Shown here: piece by piece, positions 1 through 6,371 of the stretch | Layout of the letters: every line of letters begins with the position of its first letter | Numbering within the stretch: the first letter of the stretch is position 1 | Assembly: GCA_934454745.1 (NCBI GenBank) | Contig: CAKSGP010000045.1 | Location: 1 to 8,433, forward strand | Source: an uncultured Clostridia bacterium | Lineage (GTDB): Bacteria; Bacillota; Clostridia; UBA1381 | DNA length: 8,433 bases | Direction: 5' to 3' | The notes under the pieces: model-generated | What the model was told of the DNA's origin: nothing | Database searches by the model: none | The model's input: only the letters and a program-made list of their open reading frames with translations | Translations under genes and position numbers: made by a program

Positions 1-525
1 GACAAGGGCTTGCTTGACAGATTAAATAACGTTGTATCAAACGATTTTGCACACGTAACATATACAGAGGCAATTGACATATTAAAAGAGCATAACGATG
101 AATTCGCATACAAGGTAGAATGGGGAAGTGATTTACAGACAGAGCACGAGCGTTACTTAACTGAAACTGTATTTAAGCGTCCTGTTATGGTAACAGACTA
201 CCCCAAGGAGATAAAAGCATTCTATATGAAGCTTAATGACGATAAAAAGACAGTAGCCGCTATGGATGTTCTTGTCCCAGGTATAGGCGAAATCATAGGT
301 GGAAGTCAGAGGGAAGAAAATTACGATGTTCTTGTTGAAAGAATGAAGGAAATGGGACTTGATCCAAAGGACTATGATTGGTACCTTGATTTACGTAAAT
401 ATGGTACAAATAAACACTCAGGATTTGGACTTGGTTTTGAACGTGCGGTTATGTATATAACAGGTATGCAGAATATCCGTGACGTATTGCCGTTCCCGAG
501 AACTGTCGGAACAGCAGAATTCTAA
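1..525 (+). CDS. asnS: Asparaginyl-tRNA synthetase, C-terminal part (partial, 5' end outside window)
   Basis: This is the C-terminal 174 residues of a class IIb aminoacyl-tRNA synthetase that charges tRNA-Asn with asparagine in the cytoplasm, using ATP. The frame is open from base 1, so the true start lies upstream; the TTG at 10 is only an internal Leu codon. The visible part covers the end of the catalytic domain: the GIGEIIGGSQRE segment, which is typical of AsnRS, and class II motif 3 as GFGLGFER near the C terminus (its Arg contacts ATP). It ends in the usual AsnRS tail, FPRTVGTAEF. AsnRS rather than AspRS is favoured by this tail and by the GGSQRE segment. The TPR gene starts 18 bases after the stop with no terminator between, so the two are probably co-transcribed. 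Confidence 0.96.
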   Translation, partial: DKGLLDRLNNVVSNDFAHVTYTEAIDILKEHNDEFAYKVEWGSDLQTEHERYLTETVFKRPVMVTDYPKEIKAFYMKLNDDKKTVAAMDVLVPGIGEIIGGSQREENYDVLVERMKEMGLDPKDYDWYLDLRKYGTNKHSGFGLGFERAVMYITGMQNIRDVLPFPRTVGTAEF

Positions 526-543
526 TACCGAGAGGGATAGAAA

Positions 544-1368
544 ATGAAATTTATATTTGTTATAGCGGCCATTGCAGCAGTGGTTTTTGCATTTAAAACA
601 AACTTGTATGTAGGAATAGTTGTATCACTTGCTGTCCTTGCCTATGCTTTTGCCAAAGGTGTGCCTCTTGCATATCAAATAAAAAGCAGAAAAGCTTTTT
701 CAGACGGTAAGTTTGATGAGGCAAAGCGATGCTATGAAAAAGCCTTGAAATATTTAGGATATACTTTCGATTCACAGACAGAATACGCATATATTCTTTT
801 GCGTTCGGGTGACTTTGAAAAGGCAAAAAATGTGATGGACAAGCTCCTTTCACATAAAATGAAGCCGCAAAACCGCAACCTTGCAACTGTTCAAAGATGT
901 ATGTGCTACTATAAAACAGGCAATCTTGATGAAGCATATAATGATGCTCTTGAGCTTTATAATGACGGTTACCGTACTATGACGCTTTATGGTCTTTTAG
1001 GCTATTTCAAAATATTAAAAGCACCTCTTTCTGATGATACTTTCGAATTTTGTCTTGAGGCCTACGATTACGCAAATGATGACCGTGATATATGCGATAA
1101 TTTGCTTATTTGCTACTATAACAGAGGCGAATATGAAAAAGCAAAAGAGATTTCGGATTCGATTATCGAAAAGGAGCCTAAATTTATTGAGGCATGGTAT
1201 CATGCAGCGCAGGTAGAGGCGGCACTCGGAAATTTTGAGACCGCAAAAGAAAATCTTGATAAAATATCTGGCTGTATCCGTTCGCAGATGACTACGATTT
1301 CCGAAGAGGACGTTAATAAACTGGTTGATTTTGTTGATAAAAAGCTTAAGGAGAAACCTGATGCTTAA
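544..1368 (+). CDS. Membrane-anchored tetratricopeptide repeat (TPR) protein, function unknown
   Basis: I recognise the fold but not a specific family. Residues about 2-17 and 21-43 are two hydrophobic segments joined by a short KTN turn, which suggests a membrane hairpin. The positively charged IKSRKAF stretch follows, so by the positive-inside rule the rest should be cytoplasmic (inference). Residues about 48-245 are helical repeats with TPR spacing. The clearest units are DGKFDEAKRCYEKAL (54-68), SGDFEKAKNVMDKLL (88-102), TGNLDEAYNDALELY (125-139), RGEYEKAKEISDSII (194-208) and LGNFETAKENLDKIS (228-242). TPRs usually act as protein-protein docking surfaces. The ATG at 544 has GAGAGG at 530-535, eight bases upstream. 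The gene sits between asnS and rarA, and its last 8 bases overlap the rarA start. A scaffold role is likely, but the partner is not visible here. Confidence 0.9.
   Translation: MKFIFVIAAIAAVVFAFKTNLYVGIVVSLAVLAYAFAKGVPLAYQIKSRKAFSDGKFDEAKRCYEKALKYLGYTFDSQTEYAYILLRSGDFEKAKNVMDKLLSHKMKPQNRNLATVQRCMCYYKTGNLDEAYNDALELYNDGYRTMTLYGLLGYFKILKAPLSDDTFEFCLEAYDYANDDRDICDNLLICYYNRGEYEKAKEISDSIIEKEPKFIEAWYHAAQVEAALGNFETAKENLDKISGCIRSQMTTISEEDVNKLVDFVDKKLKEKPDA
1348..1353 (+). promoter_or_regulatory. Ribosome binding site that fixes the rarA start
   Basis: AAGGAG lies seven bases before the ATG at 1361, inside the last codons of the TPR gene. It selects this ATG over an in-frame ATG at 1325, which would add 12 residues absent from the usual RarA N terminus. 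Confidence 0.85.
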
Positions 1369-2638
1369 ACCGCTTGCTGATAGAATTCGCCCCACTACTC
1401 TTGATGAGGTGGTAGGGCAGACGCATCTTATCGGGAAAGATAAGCTATTGCGTCGTATAATAGAAAATAACGAAGTTCCGAATATGATTTTTTACGGTCC
1501 CAGCGGTGTTGGAAAAACAACAATTGCAAATATCATTGCCGCAAAAACCGGAAAAACTCTCCATAGATTAAACGCTACAACGGCATCTGTTTCGGATATA
1601 AAGAATATAACTTCAACCCTTGATTCTTTTCTTGCACCTGAGGGTGTTTTGCTGTATCTTGATGAGATACAGCATTTTAATAAGAAACAACAGCAGTCTT
1701 TGTTAGAATTTATGGAGAATGGCAAAATCACACTTATTGCCAGTACCACAGAAAACCCGTATTTTTATGTATATAACGCTGTATTATCAAGAAGTGTCGT
1801 TTTTGAATTTTTACCTATATCAGCTGACGAAATCGAAACTGCACTAAGACGTGGCATTAAACTGTTATCCTCTGAACTCTTTCCTGATTCTGATTTAACG
1901 GTTGAGGATGAGGCAATAACTCATCTTGCACACACTGCAAATGGTGATGTAAGAAAAGCATTAAACTCCCTAGAAGCAGTATTTATGGCGATGCAGATAA
2001 CCCCTGATAAAGAAGTAAAGCTCACACTTGAGCTTGCAGAACAGGCATCTCAGAAAAAAGCACTTCGCTATGATAAAGACGGTGATAGCCATTACGACAT
2101 ACTTTCGGCATTCCAAAAATCTGTCAGGGGTTCGGATCCTGATGCGGCAATCCATTACCTTGCAAGACTGATTTTGGCAGGTGATTTGCCGAGTATCTGC
2201 CGCAGAATTCTTGTAATGGCATCAGAGGATATAGGTCTTGCATATCCCCAGGCTGTAACAATCGTAAAATCCTGTGTTGATTCCGCTTTACAGCTTGGAC
2301 TTCCCGAAGCACGTATTCCTCTGGCACAGGCGGTTATACTTCTTGCAACTGCACCTAAATCAAACAGTGCTATATGTGCAATTGATGCGGCACTGGATGA
2401 TATTAAGTCAATAGATACAGGGGATATACCAAGCCACTTAAAGGACTCACATTATAGTGGTTCGCAATCCCTTGGACACGGGGTGTCATACAAATATCCC
2501 CATGCATATCCTGACCACTATGTTAAACAGCAGTATTTACCTGATAATATAAAAGATAAAAAATACTATGAATTTGGCGACAATAAAACTGAAGCTGCCG
2601 CAAGAGAATATTGGTATAAAATAAAAAAAGATGTATAA
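1361..2638 (+). CDS. rarA: Replication-associated recombination protein A (RarA/MgsA), AAA+ ATPase
   Basis: RarA is a clamp-loader-like AAA+ ATPase that acts at stalled replication forks and single-strand gaps; the family is related to eukaryotic Mgs1/WRNIP1. The 425-residue length fits the family. The N terminus MLKPLADRIRPTTLDEVVGQ is the standard family opening. Walker A is GPSGVGKTT (46-54), Walker B is LLYLDEIQ (97-104), sensor 1 is within ASTTENP (127-133), and an LSR (142-144) sits where the arginine finger is expected. GDVRKALNSLE provides the sensor 2 region. The C-terminal half carries family landmarks, including LPSICRRILVMASEDIGLAYP and the late YKYPHAYPDHYV segment, which belong to the RarA tetramerisation region. 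The first 8 bases overlap the TPR gene, implying coupled translation. All catalytic residues are present and the gene looks intact. Confidence 0.96.
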   Translation: MLKPLADRIRPTTLDEVVGQTHLIGKDKLLRRIIENNEVPNMIFYGPSGVGKTTIANIIAAKTGKTLHRLNATTASVSDIKNITSTLDSFLAPEGVLLYLDEIQHFNKKQQQSLLEFMENGKITLIASTTENPYFYVYNAVLSRSVVFEFLPISADEIETALRRGIKLLSSELFPDSDLTVEDEAITHLAHTANGDVRKALNSLEAVFMAMQITPDKEVKLTLELAEQASQKKALRYDKDGDSHYDILSAFQKSVRGSDPDAAIHYLARLILAGDLPSICRRILVMASEDIGLAYPQAVTIVKSCVDSALQLGLPEARIPLAQAVILLATAPKSNSAICAIDAALDDIKSIDTGDIPSHLKDSHYSGSQSLGHGVSYKYPHAYPDHYVKQQYLPDNIKDKKYYEFGDNKTEAAAREYWYKIKKDV

Positions 2639-2639
2639 A
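2611..2639 (+). promoter_or_regulatory. Weak candidate promoter at the rarA 3' end
   Basis: TTGGTA (2611-2616), a 17-base spacer and TATAAA (2634-2639) resemble a sigma-A promoter, with 4 of 6 matches at -35. It would start transcription just before the hairpins preceding the transporter gene. The region is AT-rich, so a chance match is quite possible. Confidence 0.25.
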
Positions 2640-2676
2640 AAACCGCAGATTGTTAATGATAATATTAAATCTGCGG
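2637..2676 (-). terminator. Terminator-like hairpin reading on the minus strand
   Basis: CCGCAGAT (2643-2650) and ATCTGCGG (2669-2676) form a perfect 8-bp stem around an AT-rich loop. Read on the minus strand, the stem is followed by six T (complement of A at 2637-2642), as in an intrinsic terminator. On the plus strand it is followed by AATTGT, which is a poor U-tract, so it would be a weak terminator for rarA. No minus-strand gene ends immediately beside it; the nearest is spoIIP, ending about 920 bases to the right. Confidence 0.45.
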
Positions 2677-2701
2677 AATTGTAAGCCCAAGACAACTGAA
2701 T

Positions 2702-2757
2702 AAAGCTTGCCTTTTCGCTAAATGGAGTGATTTTGTGACAAAAGGCAAGCTTTTTTT
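2702..2757 (+). terminator. Intrinsic terminator/attenuator-like hairpin enclosing the transporter start
   Basis: AAAGCTTGCCTTTT (2702-2715) and AAAAGGCAAGCTTT (2740-2753) are perfect inverted repeats giving a 14-bp stem with a 24-base loop. Uninterrupted T continues to 2757, so the plus-strand RNA has stem plus U-tract. The loop (2716-2739) holds the GGAGTG ribosome binding site and the GTG start of the following gene; the right arm encodes its codons 2-7. The structure is plain in the sequence. Whether it ends rarA transcription, attenuates the transporter gene, or modulates ribosome access is inference. Confidence 0.65.
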
Positions 2758-3607
2758 AGTTCTTTCTGCTTTTTTTTACGGTGTATTGCCGATTCTTGCC
2801 TCTTTTGCGTATCGTGGCGGAATTAACGGAATAACACTTTCTTTTTTGCGTAGTTTTATTTCTGTACCTGTTCTGTATGCGATGATAAGAGCAGACAAAA
2901 AAAGCCTTCGCCTTACGCATAAGCAATTGCGTTCTATTATAAATTTAGCTGTAATAGGCGGTGCGTTGCCTATTGTATTGCTGTATCTTTCATATAATTA
3001 TATCCCAACAGGACTTGCTACAACGCTTCATTTTATTTATCCTATTGTAATTGTATTGCTTTCAGCTGTAATATATCATGAGAAAATGTCACGTGCTACA
3101 CTTTGCTCCGTTCTGCTTGTAACAATCGGTATATTTATGTTTAGTGATATAAGTGTCAAAATGAGCAAGGTTGGTATAGTTCTTGCTTTGCTTTCAGGCA
3201 TATTTTATAGCTTTTATGTTATTTACATTGACCATTCGGGACTTGACAGAATGGATTTCGTTGTATTGACGTTTTATATTATGGTGATTATGAGTCTTTC
3301 AATTTTTATATTTGGCTTAGCAGTTGGAGGAATATCATTTGATTTTAAACCTATTTCTTGGAGTTTAGCCACTGTTATATCGTTAATTACAACACTTGGT
3401 GCAATGCCCCTTTTACAAATAGGTATACGCTATGAGGGAGCACCTGTTGCAGGAATAGTTTCTACAATAGAACCGATAACTACCATTATTCTCGGAGCCG
3501 CATTTTTGGGAGAAATAGTAGGTACGGCTCAGATAATGGGCGGAGCATTAATTCTTTTTGGTGTATTTTTATCACAGCGGAATATTAAAGGTAAGGTCAG
3601 CCATTAA
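2735..3607 (+). CDS. DMT superfamily transporter with two EamA domains
   Basis: This is a 290-residue, very hydrophobic inner-membrane protein of the drug/metabolite transporter superfamily; about ten membrane helices are expected. Two EamA repeats are visible, roughly residues 5-135 and 147-281. Each ends with the characteristic segment: ATTLHFIYPIVIVLLSAV (95-112) followed by EKMSR, and VAGIVSTIEPITTIILGA (238-255) followed by AFLGE. The family exports or exchanges small metabolites, but the substrate cannot be read from sequence. The start is GTG with GGAGTG at 2724-2729; the N terminus TKGKLFLVLSAFFYG is a normal EamA beginning, and no in-frame ATG lies nearby. The start lies inside the loop of a 14-bp hairpin, and T7 and T8 runs fall in the first 15 codons. 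The 3' end overlaps convergent spoIIP by 11 bases. Confidence 0.92.
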   Translation: MTKGKLFLVLSAFFYGVLPILASFAYRGGINGITLSFLRSFISVPVLYAMIRADKKSLRLTHKQLRSIINLAVIGGALPIVLLYLSYNYIPTGLATTLHFIYPIVIVLLSAVIYHEKMSRATLCSVLLVTIGIFMFSDISVKMSKVGIVLALLSGIFYSFYVIYIDHSGLDRMDFVVLTFYIMVIMSLSIFIFGLAVGGISFDFKPISWSLATVISLITTLGAMPLLQIGIRYEGAPVAGIVSTIEPITTIILGAAFLGEIVGTAQIMGGALILFGVFLSQRNIKGKVSH

Positions 3608-4688
3608 TCAGTGCCGCCGCAATTGCATTTCCGATATAAACTGCCGATTTTTCTGCTTCACCAAGACTATTGCCGTTGCTTCCGATTTCTATTAATATAG
3701 AACCGCGGCTCATATGCATATTAAAACGTTCACGGCGTAAATTTATGGGACGCATAAGTTCAGGGTACATTATTTCTGCAGAATTCTGAATTTTTGCGGC
3801 AAGAGTAAGGTTTGATTTCCAAAACGGATGCTCAAGTCCCATACTGTCAGTACCAAGAACAAGCATTGCTTTTGCCGCACCATCATCAGTCGCAACACGG
3901 AGCTTGCTTCCGTCAGAATAAACATAAGCATCACGATGTATATCGATCACTACTTTGATTTCAGGATTTTCCTTTATATTTTTTTCTATTGTTTTTAATG
4001 CACGTGTATATGAACCCTGATAGGTAGGATAGTCATGTATAGTTTTATCGTGTATAGTCTTAATTCCGTAAGAATTTAGCGTTTCTGATACAATTTCTCC
4101 AATACGGCACATATTATATTTTTCATTAGTTGTACGTTCGGATTCGCCTGTCATTTCATTTCCACTGTAACATTCAGTAGTGTGGGTATGGATTATGAGC
4201 ACCTCTATATCTTTCATATTAAGCTTAATATCAAGAGGTTCTTTACATAAGCTGTTTATATCCACATCATAATTTGTTGCATTACTCATTTTTAAATCAG
4301 ATGCGTTTATAATTTCATTATGTGTAGGAAGTTCTTTTGAGTAATCTTTTATTATTTCAGGTTCAGATGTTGCTTTTGGTGCGTTTTCTCTGCTATTTGT
4401 ATTTTTTAAGGCAGATGATGAACTGCTTATTATTGATACAGGATTTTCAGCATCAAAACCGATAATATCCTGAACTGTTTCTTTAACTGTATTTGTTTTT
4501 TTATCGCTTATTACACCCTCATCAAGTATTCGTTTAGCATCATCAGAAAATGCAGTTACAGCAATATCTTTTTTTGCGTTAAAAAACAAAACAGAAATAA
4601 TAATAACAGCAATAATACAAGACAGCAAAAGCAGTGCAATCTTTATTAAAGTTTTCTTTGTTATTACATAGGTTTTAAACCCTTTCAT
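3597..4688 (-). CDS. spoIIP: Stage II sporulation protein P (SpoIIP), peptidoglycan amidase/endopeptidase
   Basis: SpoIIP works with SpoIID and SpoIIM in the engulfment complex, cleaving peptidoglycan (amidase and endopeptidase activity) so the mother-cell membrane can migrate around the forespore. The 363-residue protein has a short basic N terminus, one membrane anchor at about residues 15-37, and a low-complexity linker (about 40-155, including a run of Ser). The catalytic domain spans about 160-360. Landmarks are IIHTHTTE (165-172), VIDIHRDA (247-254) and ILIEIGSNGN (331-340). By family analogy His167/His169, Glu172, His251 and Glu334 are the likely zinc ligands or catalytic residues (inference). 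The ATG at 4688 is preceded by GAAAGGA (4697-4703 on the complement). No gpr gene is adjacent. The stop overlaps the end of the convergent transporter gene. Confidence 0.95.
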   Translation of the reverse strand: MKGFKTYVITKKTLIKIALLLLSCIIAVIIISVLFFNAKKDIAVTAFSDDAKRILDEGVISDKKTNTVKETVQDIIGFDAENPVSIISSSSSALKNTNSRENAPKATSEPEIIKDYSKELPTHNEIINASDLKMSNATNYDVDINSLCKEPLDIKLNMKDIEVLIIHTHTTECYSGNEMTGESERTTNEKYNMCRIGEIVSETLNSYGIKTIHDKTIHDYPTYQGSYTRALKTIEKNIKENPEIKVVIDIHRDAYVYSDGSKLRVATDDGAAKAMLVLGTDSMGLEHPFWKSNLTLAAKIQNSAEIMYPELMRPINLRRERFNMHMSRGSILIEIGSNGNSLGEAEKSAVYIGNAIAAALING

Positions 4689-4709
4689 CGCACTTGTCCT
4701 TTCAAAAAG

Positions 4710-4739
4710 CTTGTATTTTATCTTACGTTGTTTTTATCC
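4710..4739 (-). promoter_or_regulatory. Weak sigma-E-like promoter candidate for spoIIP
   Basis: Reading the complement, GGATAAA (4739-4733), a 15-base spacer and AATACAAG (4717-4710) partly match the mother-cell sigma-E consensus (-35 KMATATT, -10 CATACAnT). spoIIP is under sigma-E in Bacillus subtilis, which makes this plausible, but the -35 match is poor and the region is AT-rich. Confidence 0.3.
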
Positions 4740-4768
4740 GTATTATGACTTATAAGGGTAAAAAATAC

Positions 4769-4797
4769 TTGATTATTACATCGTGATATAGTATAAT
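4769..4797 (+). promoter_or_regulatory. Sigma-A promoter of the CpXC-aroE-aroK operon
   Basis: TTGATT (4769-4774), a 17-base spacer and a perfect TATAAT (4792-4797) form a strong vegetative promoter. Transcription should start near 4803-4806, leaving a leader of about 30 bases. That is too short for a riboswitch, and no hairpin is evident in it. Confidence 0.8.
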
Positions 4798-4835
4798 AAG
4801 AGTATATAGATACATAAAAAGAAAGAAGATTTAAA

Positions 4836-5510
4836 ATGAGTATAAATACGAAACAGTCTGTCAAATGCCCGAAATGTTCACAGATGTCCGATGTCACTGT
4901 TTGGAACTCAATAACAGTAAAAGACAGTATGGATTTAAAATCGGATTTACTTGCAGGAAAAATAAATATGTTTAAATGTCCCTCTTGTGGATATATTGCA
5001 TTGATGCCTAATCCTATGCTTTATCACGATGAGGAAAGAAAGCTTATGATTTCATTTTCTCCTACAAATGACCCCGTATTAAAAGAGAATATGTTTTCAA
5101 ATATAAGGGAATCATCAAAAAACAGCGGTGAGCTTGAACAGCTTGAAGGCTACAACCTGCGTTTCGTTACGGATTATAACGAACTCCTTGAGAAAGTACT
5201 GATTTTTGATAATGAATTAAATGATAAAGTTATAGAAGTTATAAAGCTTATGATCCTATCCCAGGAGGTTGATAAGAGCGAACAGCGTAATTGCCGGTTT
5301 GGTAAGCTGTGTGATGACGGACTTGAGTTTATGATACACGATTTTATAGAAAATCAAGTATATACGTCAACCGTCCCCCAAAGCTCCTATGATACTGTTT
5401 ATACAAGTCTTATTGAATCAGGAATGAAACCGTATTCCTTTGATTGGGAAGTAGTTGATTCTACTTATGCAACACGTCTTTTAAACGGATTTAACAACAA
5501 TTTGGGGTAA
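4836..5510 (+). CDS. CpXC-domain zinc-ribbon protein, function unknown
   Basis: This is a 224-residue soluble protein with no signal peptide or membrane segment. Two Cys pairs, KCPKC (10-14) and KCPSCG (47-52), are spaced to form a zinc ribbon. This matches the CpXC domain, an uncharacterised bacterial domain with paired CPxC motifs. A conserved-looking segment IALMPNPMLYHDEERKLM follows the second pair. The C-terminal part (about 95-224) looks alpha-helical and has no motif I recognise. The ATG at 4836 has only a weak ribosome binding site (AAAGAAG at 4822-4828). It is the first gene after a near-consensus sigma-A promoter, and aroE starts six bases after its stop, so it is co-transcribed with two shikimate-pathway genes. 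No link between its function and that pathway can be read from the sequence. Confidence 0.87.
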   Translation: MSINTKQSVKCPKCSQMSDVTVWNSITVKDSMDLKSDLLAGKINMFKCPSCGYIALMPNPMLYHDEERKLMISFSPTNDPVLKENMFSNIRESSKNSGELEQLEGYNLRFVTDYNELLEKVLIFDNELNDKVIEVIKLMILSQEVDKSEQRNCRFGKLCDDGLEFMIHDFIENQVYTSTVPQSSYDTVYTSLIESGMKPYSFDWEVVDSTYATRLLNGFNNNLG

Positions 5511-5516
5511 GTTATT

Positions 5517-6371
5517 ATGAAAATTACAGGACAAACAAAACAGCTTGCAGTTATAGGCTATCCTGCCGACCATAGCTTTTCTCCGGCAATGCATAATTTT
5601 ATTTCAGAATGTATGAATAAAGATTATACATATTCAGCATTTACTGTAAAGCCTGAAAATCTCAAAGATGCAATACTCGGAATACGTGCAATGGGCTTTC
5701 GTGGAATTAACGTAACTGCACCCCACAAAAAAGAAGTAATGCAGTATATTGATGAAATATCACCGGAAGCGAAGCTTCTTGGTGCTGTAAATACCATTGT
5801 AAACGATAATGGTGTGCTTAGAGGTTATAATACAGACTGTGACGGGTTTTATATGTCCCTTGAAAAGGCAAAAATATCTGTTAAAGATAAAAATGTACTT
5901 ATTATGGGTTGTGGAGGAGTTATAATGCCTATTCTTATAAGCATTATAAAGGCTAAACCCCAAAGTATAACCCTACTTAACAGAACAGAACAGAAAGCTC
6001 GGAAAATAGCAGATGAAATACTGAAAACCACAGGTTATGAGATTAAAACAAAGCTTATAAAACCTGACTTTGATATAATTATAAACACAACATCTGCCGG
6101 TATGGGATCGCAAAAGGAGGCACTTCCATGGGACAGTATAGAGGAATTATCAGGAGTTGACTTTATCCGTGAAAATTGTGCGGCTGTCGATGTTATATAT
6201 AATCCTTCCTGCACAAAATTTTTACAATTGGCTAAAAGCAGAGGTGCAATGACACAAAACTGTCTTGATATGCTTATATACCAGGGCATACTTGCTTACG
6301 AGCTTTTTACCGACACTAAACTGCCTGATAACATTGCCGATCTTATAAGAAAAGAGGTGTTTGCAGTATGA
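5517..6371 (+). CDS. aroE: Shikimate dehydrogenase (NADP+)
   Basis: AroE reduces 3-dehydroshikimate to shikimate with NADPH, the fourth step of chorismate synthesis. The 284-residue length is normal. The N-terminal substrate domain has HSFSPAMHN (19-27, the shikimate-binding SxS serines at 20 and 22) and NVTAPHK (65-71, catalytic Lys71). GAVNTIV (89-95) and GYNTDCDG (103-110) follow, the latter with the catalytic partner Asp107. The Rossmann domain has a Gly-rich loop GCGGVIMP (131-138) and NRTEQKA (155-161), the basic patch expected for NADP binding. The C-terminal MLIYQGILAYELFT is the usual closing helix. The Gly loop differs from the usual GAGG-A-[AS]-[RK] pattern in its second half. A GGGGT at 5504-5508 serves as the ribosome binding site. 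The TGA overlaps the aroK ATG. Confidence 0.96.
   Translation: MKITGQTKQLAVIGYPADHSFSPAMHNFISECMNKDYTYSAFTVKPENLKDAILGIRAMGFRGINVTAPHKKEVMQYIDEISPEAKLLGAVNTIVNDNGVLRGYNTDCDGFYMSLEKAKISVKDKNVLIMGCGGVIMPILISIIKAKPQSITLLNRTEQKARKIADEILKTTGYEIKTKLIKPDFDIIINTTSAGMGSQKEALPWDSIEELSGVDFIRENCAAVDVIYNPSCTKFLQLAKSRGAMTQNCLDMLIYQGILAYELFTDTKLPDNIADLIRKEVFAV

Noticed and set aside
10..12. TTG at base 10 as the start of the first gene
   Set aside because: The frame is open from base 1, and the protein is only the C-terminal end of AsnRS, so this is an internal Leu codon.
1325..1360. Upstream in-frame ATG for rarA
   Set aside because: It would add 12 residues not expected in RarA, and the AAGGAG at 1348-1353 is well placed for the ATG at 1361.
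593..1395. Open frames on the minus strand within the TPR gene (593-937 and 1015-1395)
   Set aside because: They lie antisense to a gene with clear TPR motifs and encode Phe/Ile/Cys-rich sequence with no recognisable domain, as expected from shadows of AT-rich coding DNA.
1492..2327. Minus-strand open frames within rarA
   Set aside because: They are antisense to conserved RarA motifs and show no domain of their own.
4713..4768. Loose inverted repeat GTATTTT (4713-4719) and AAAATAC (4762-4768) in the divergent intergenic region, as an operator
   Set aside because: It is only about 7 bp, entirely AT-rich apart from one pair, widely spaced, and not centred on either promoter; chance is the better explanation.
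4798..4835. Riboswitch or leader-peptide control of the aro operon
   Set aside because: The leader predicted from the promoter is only about 30 bases, with no hairpin and no room for a leader peptide.
5760..6289. Minus-strand open frames within aroE
   Set aside because: They are antisense to conserved AroE motifs and contain nothing recognisable.
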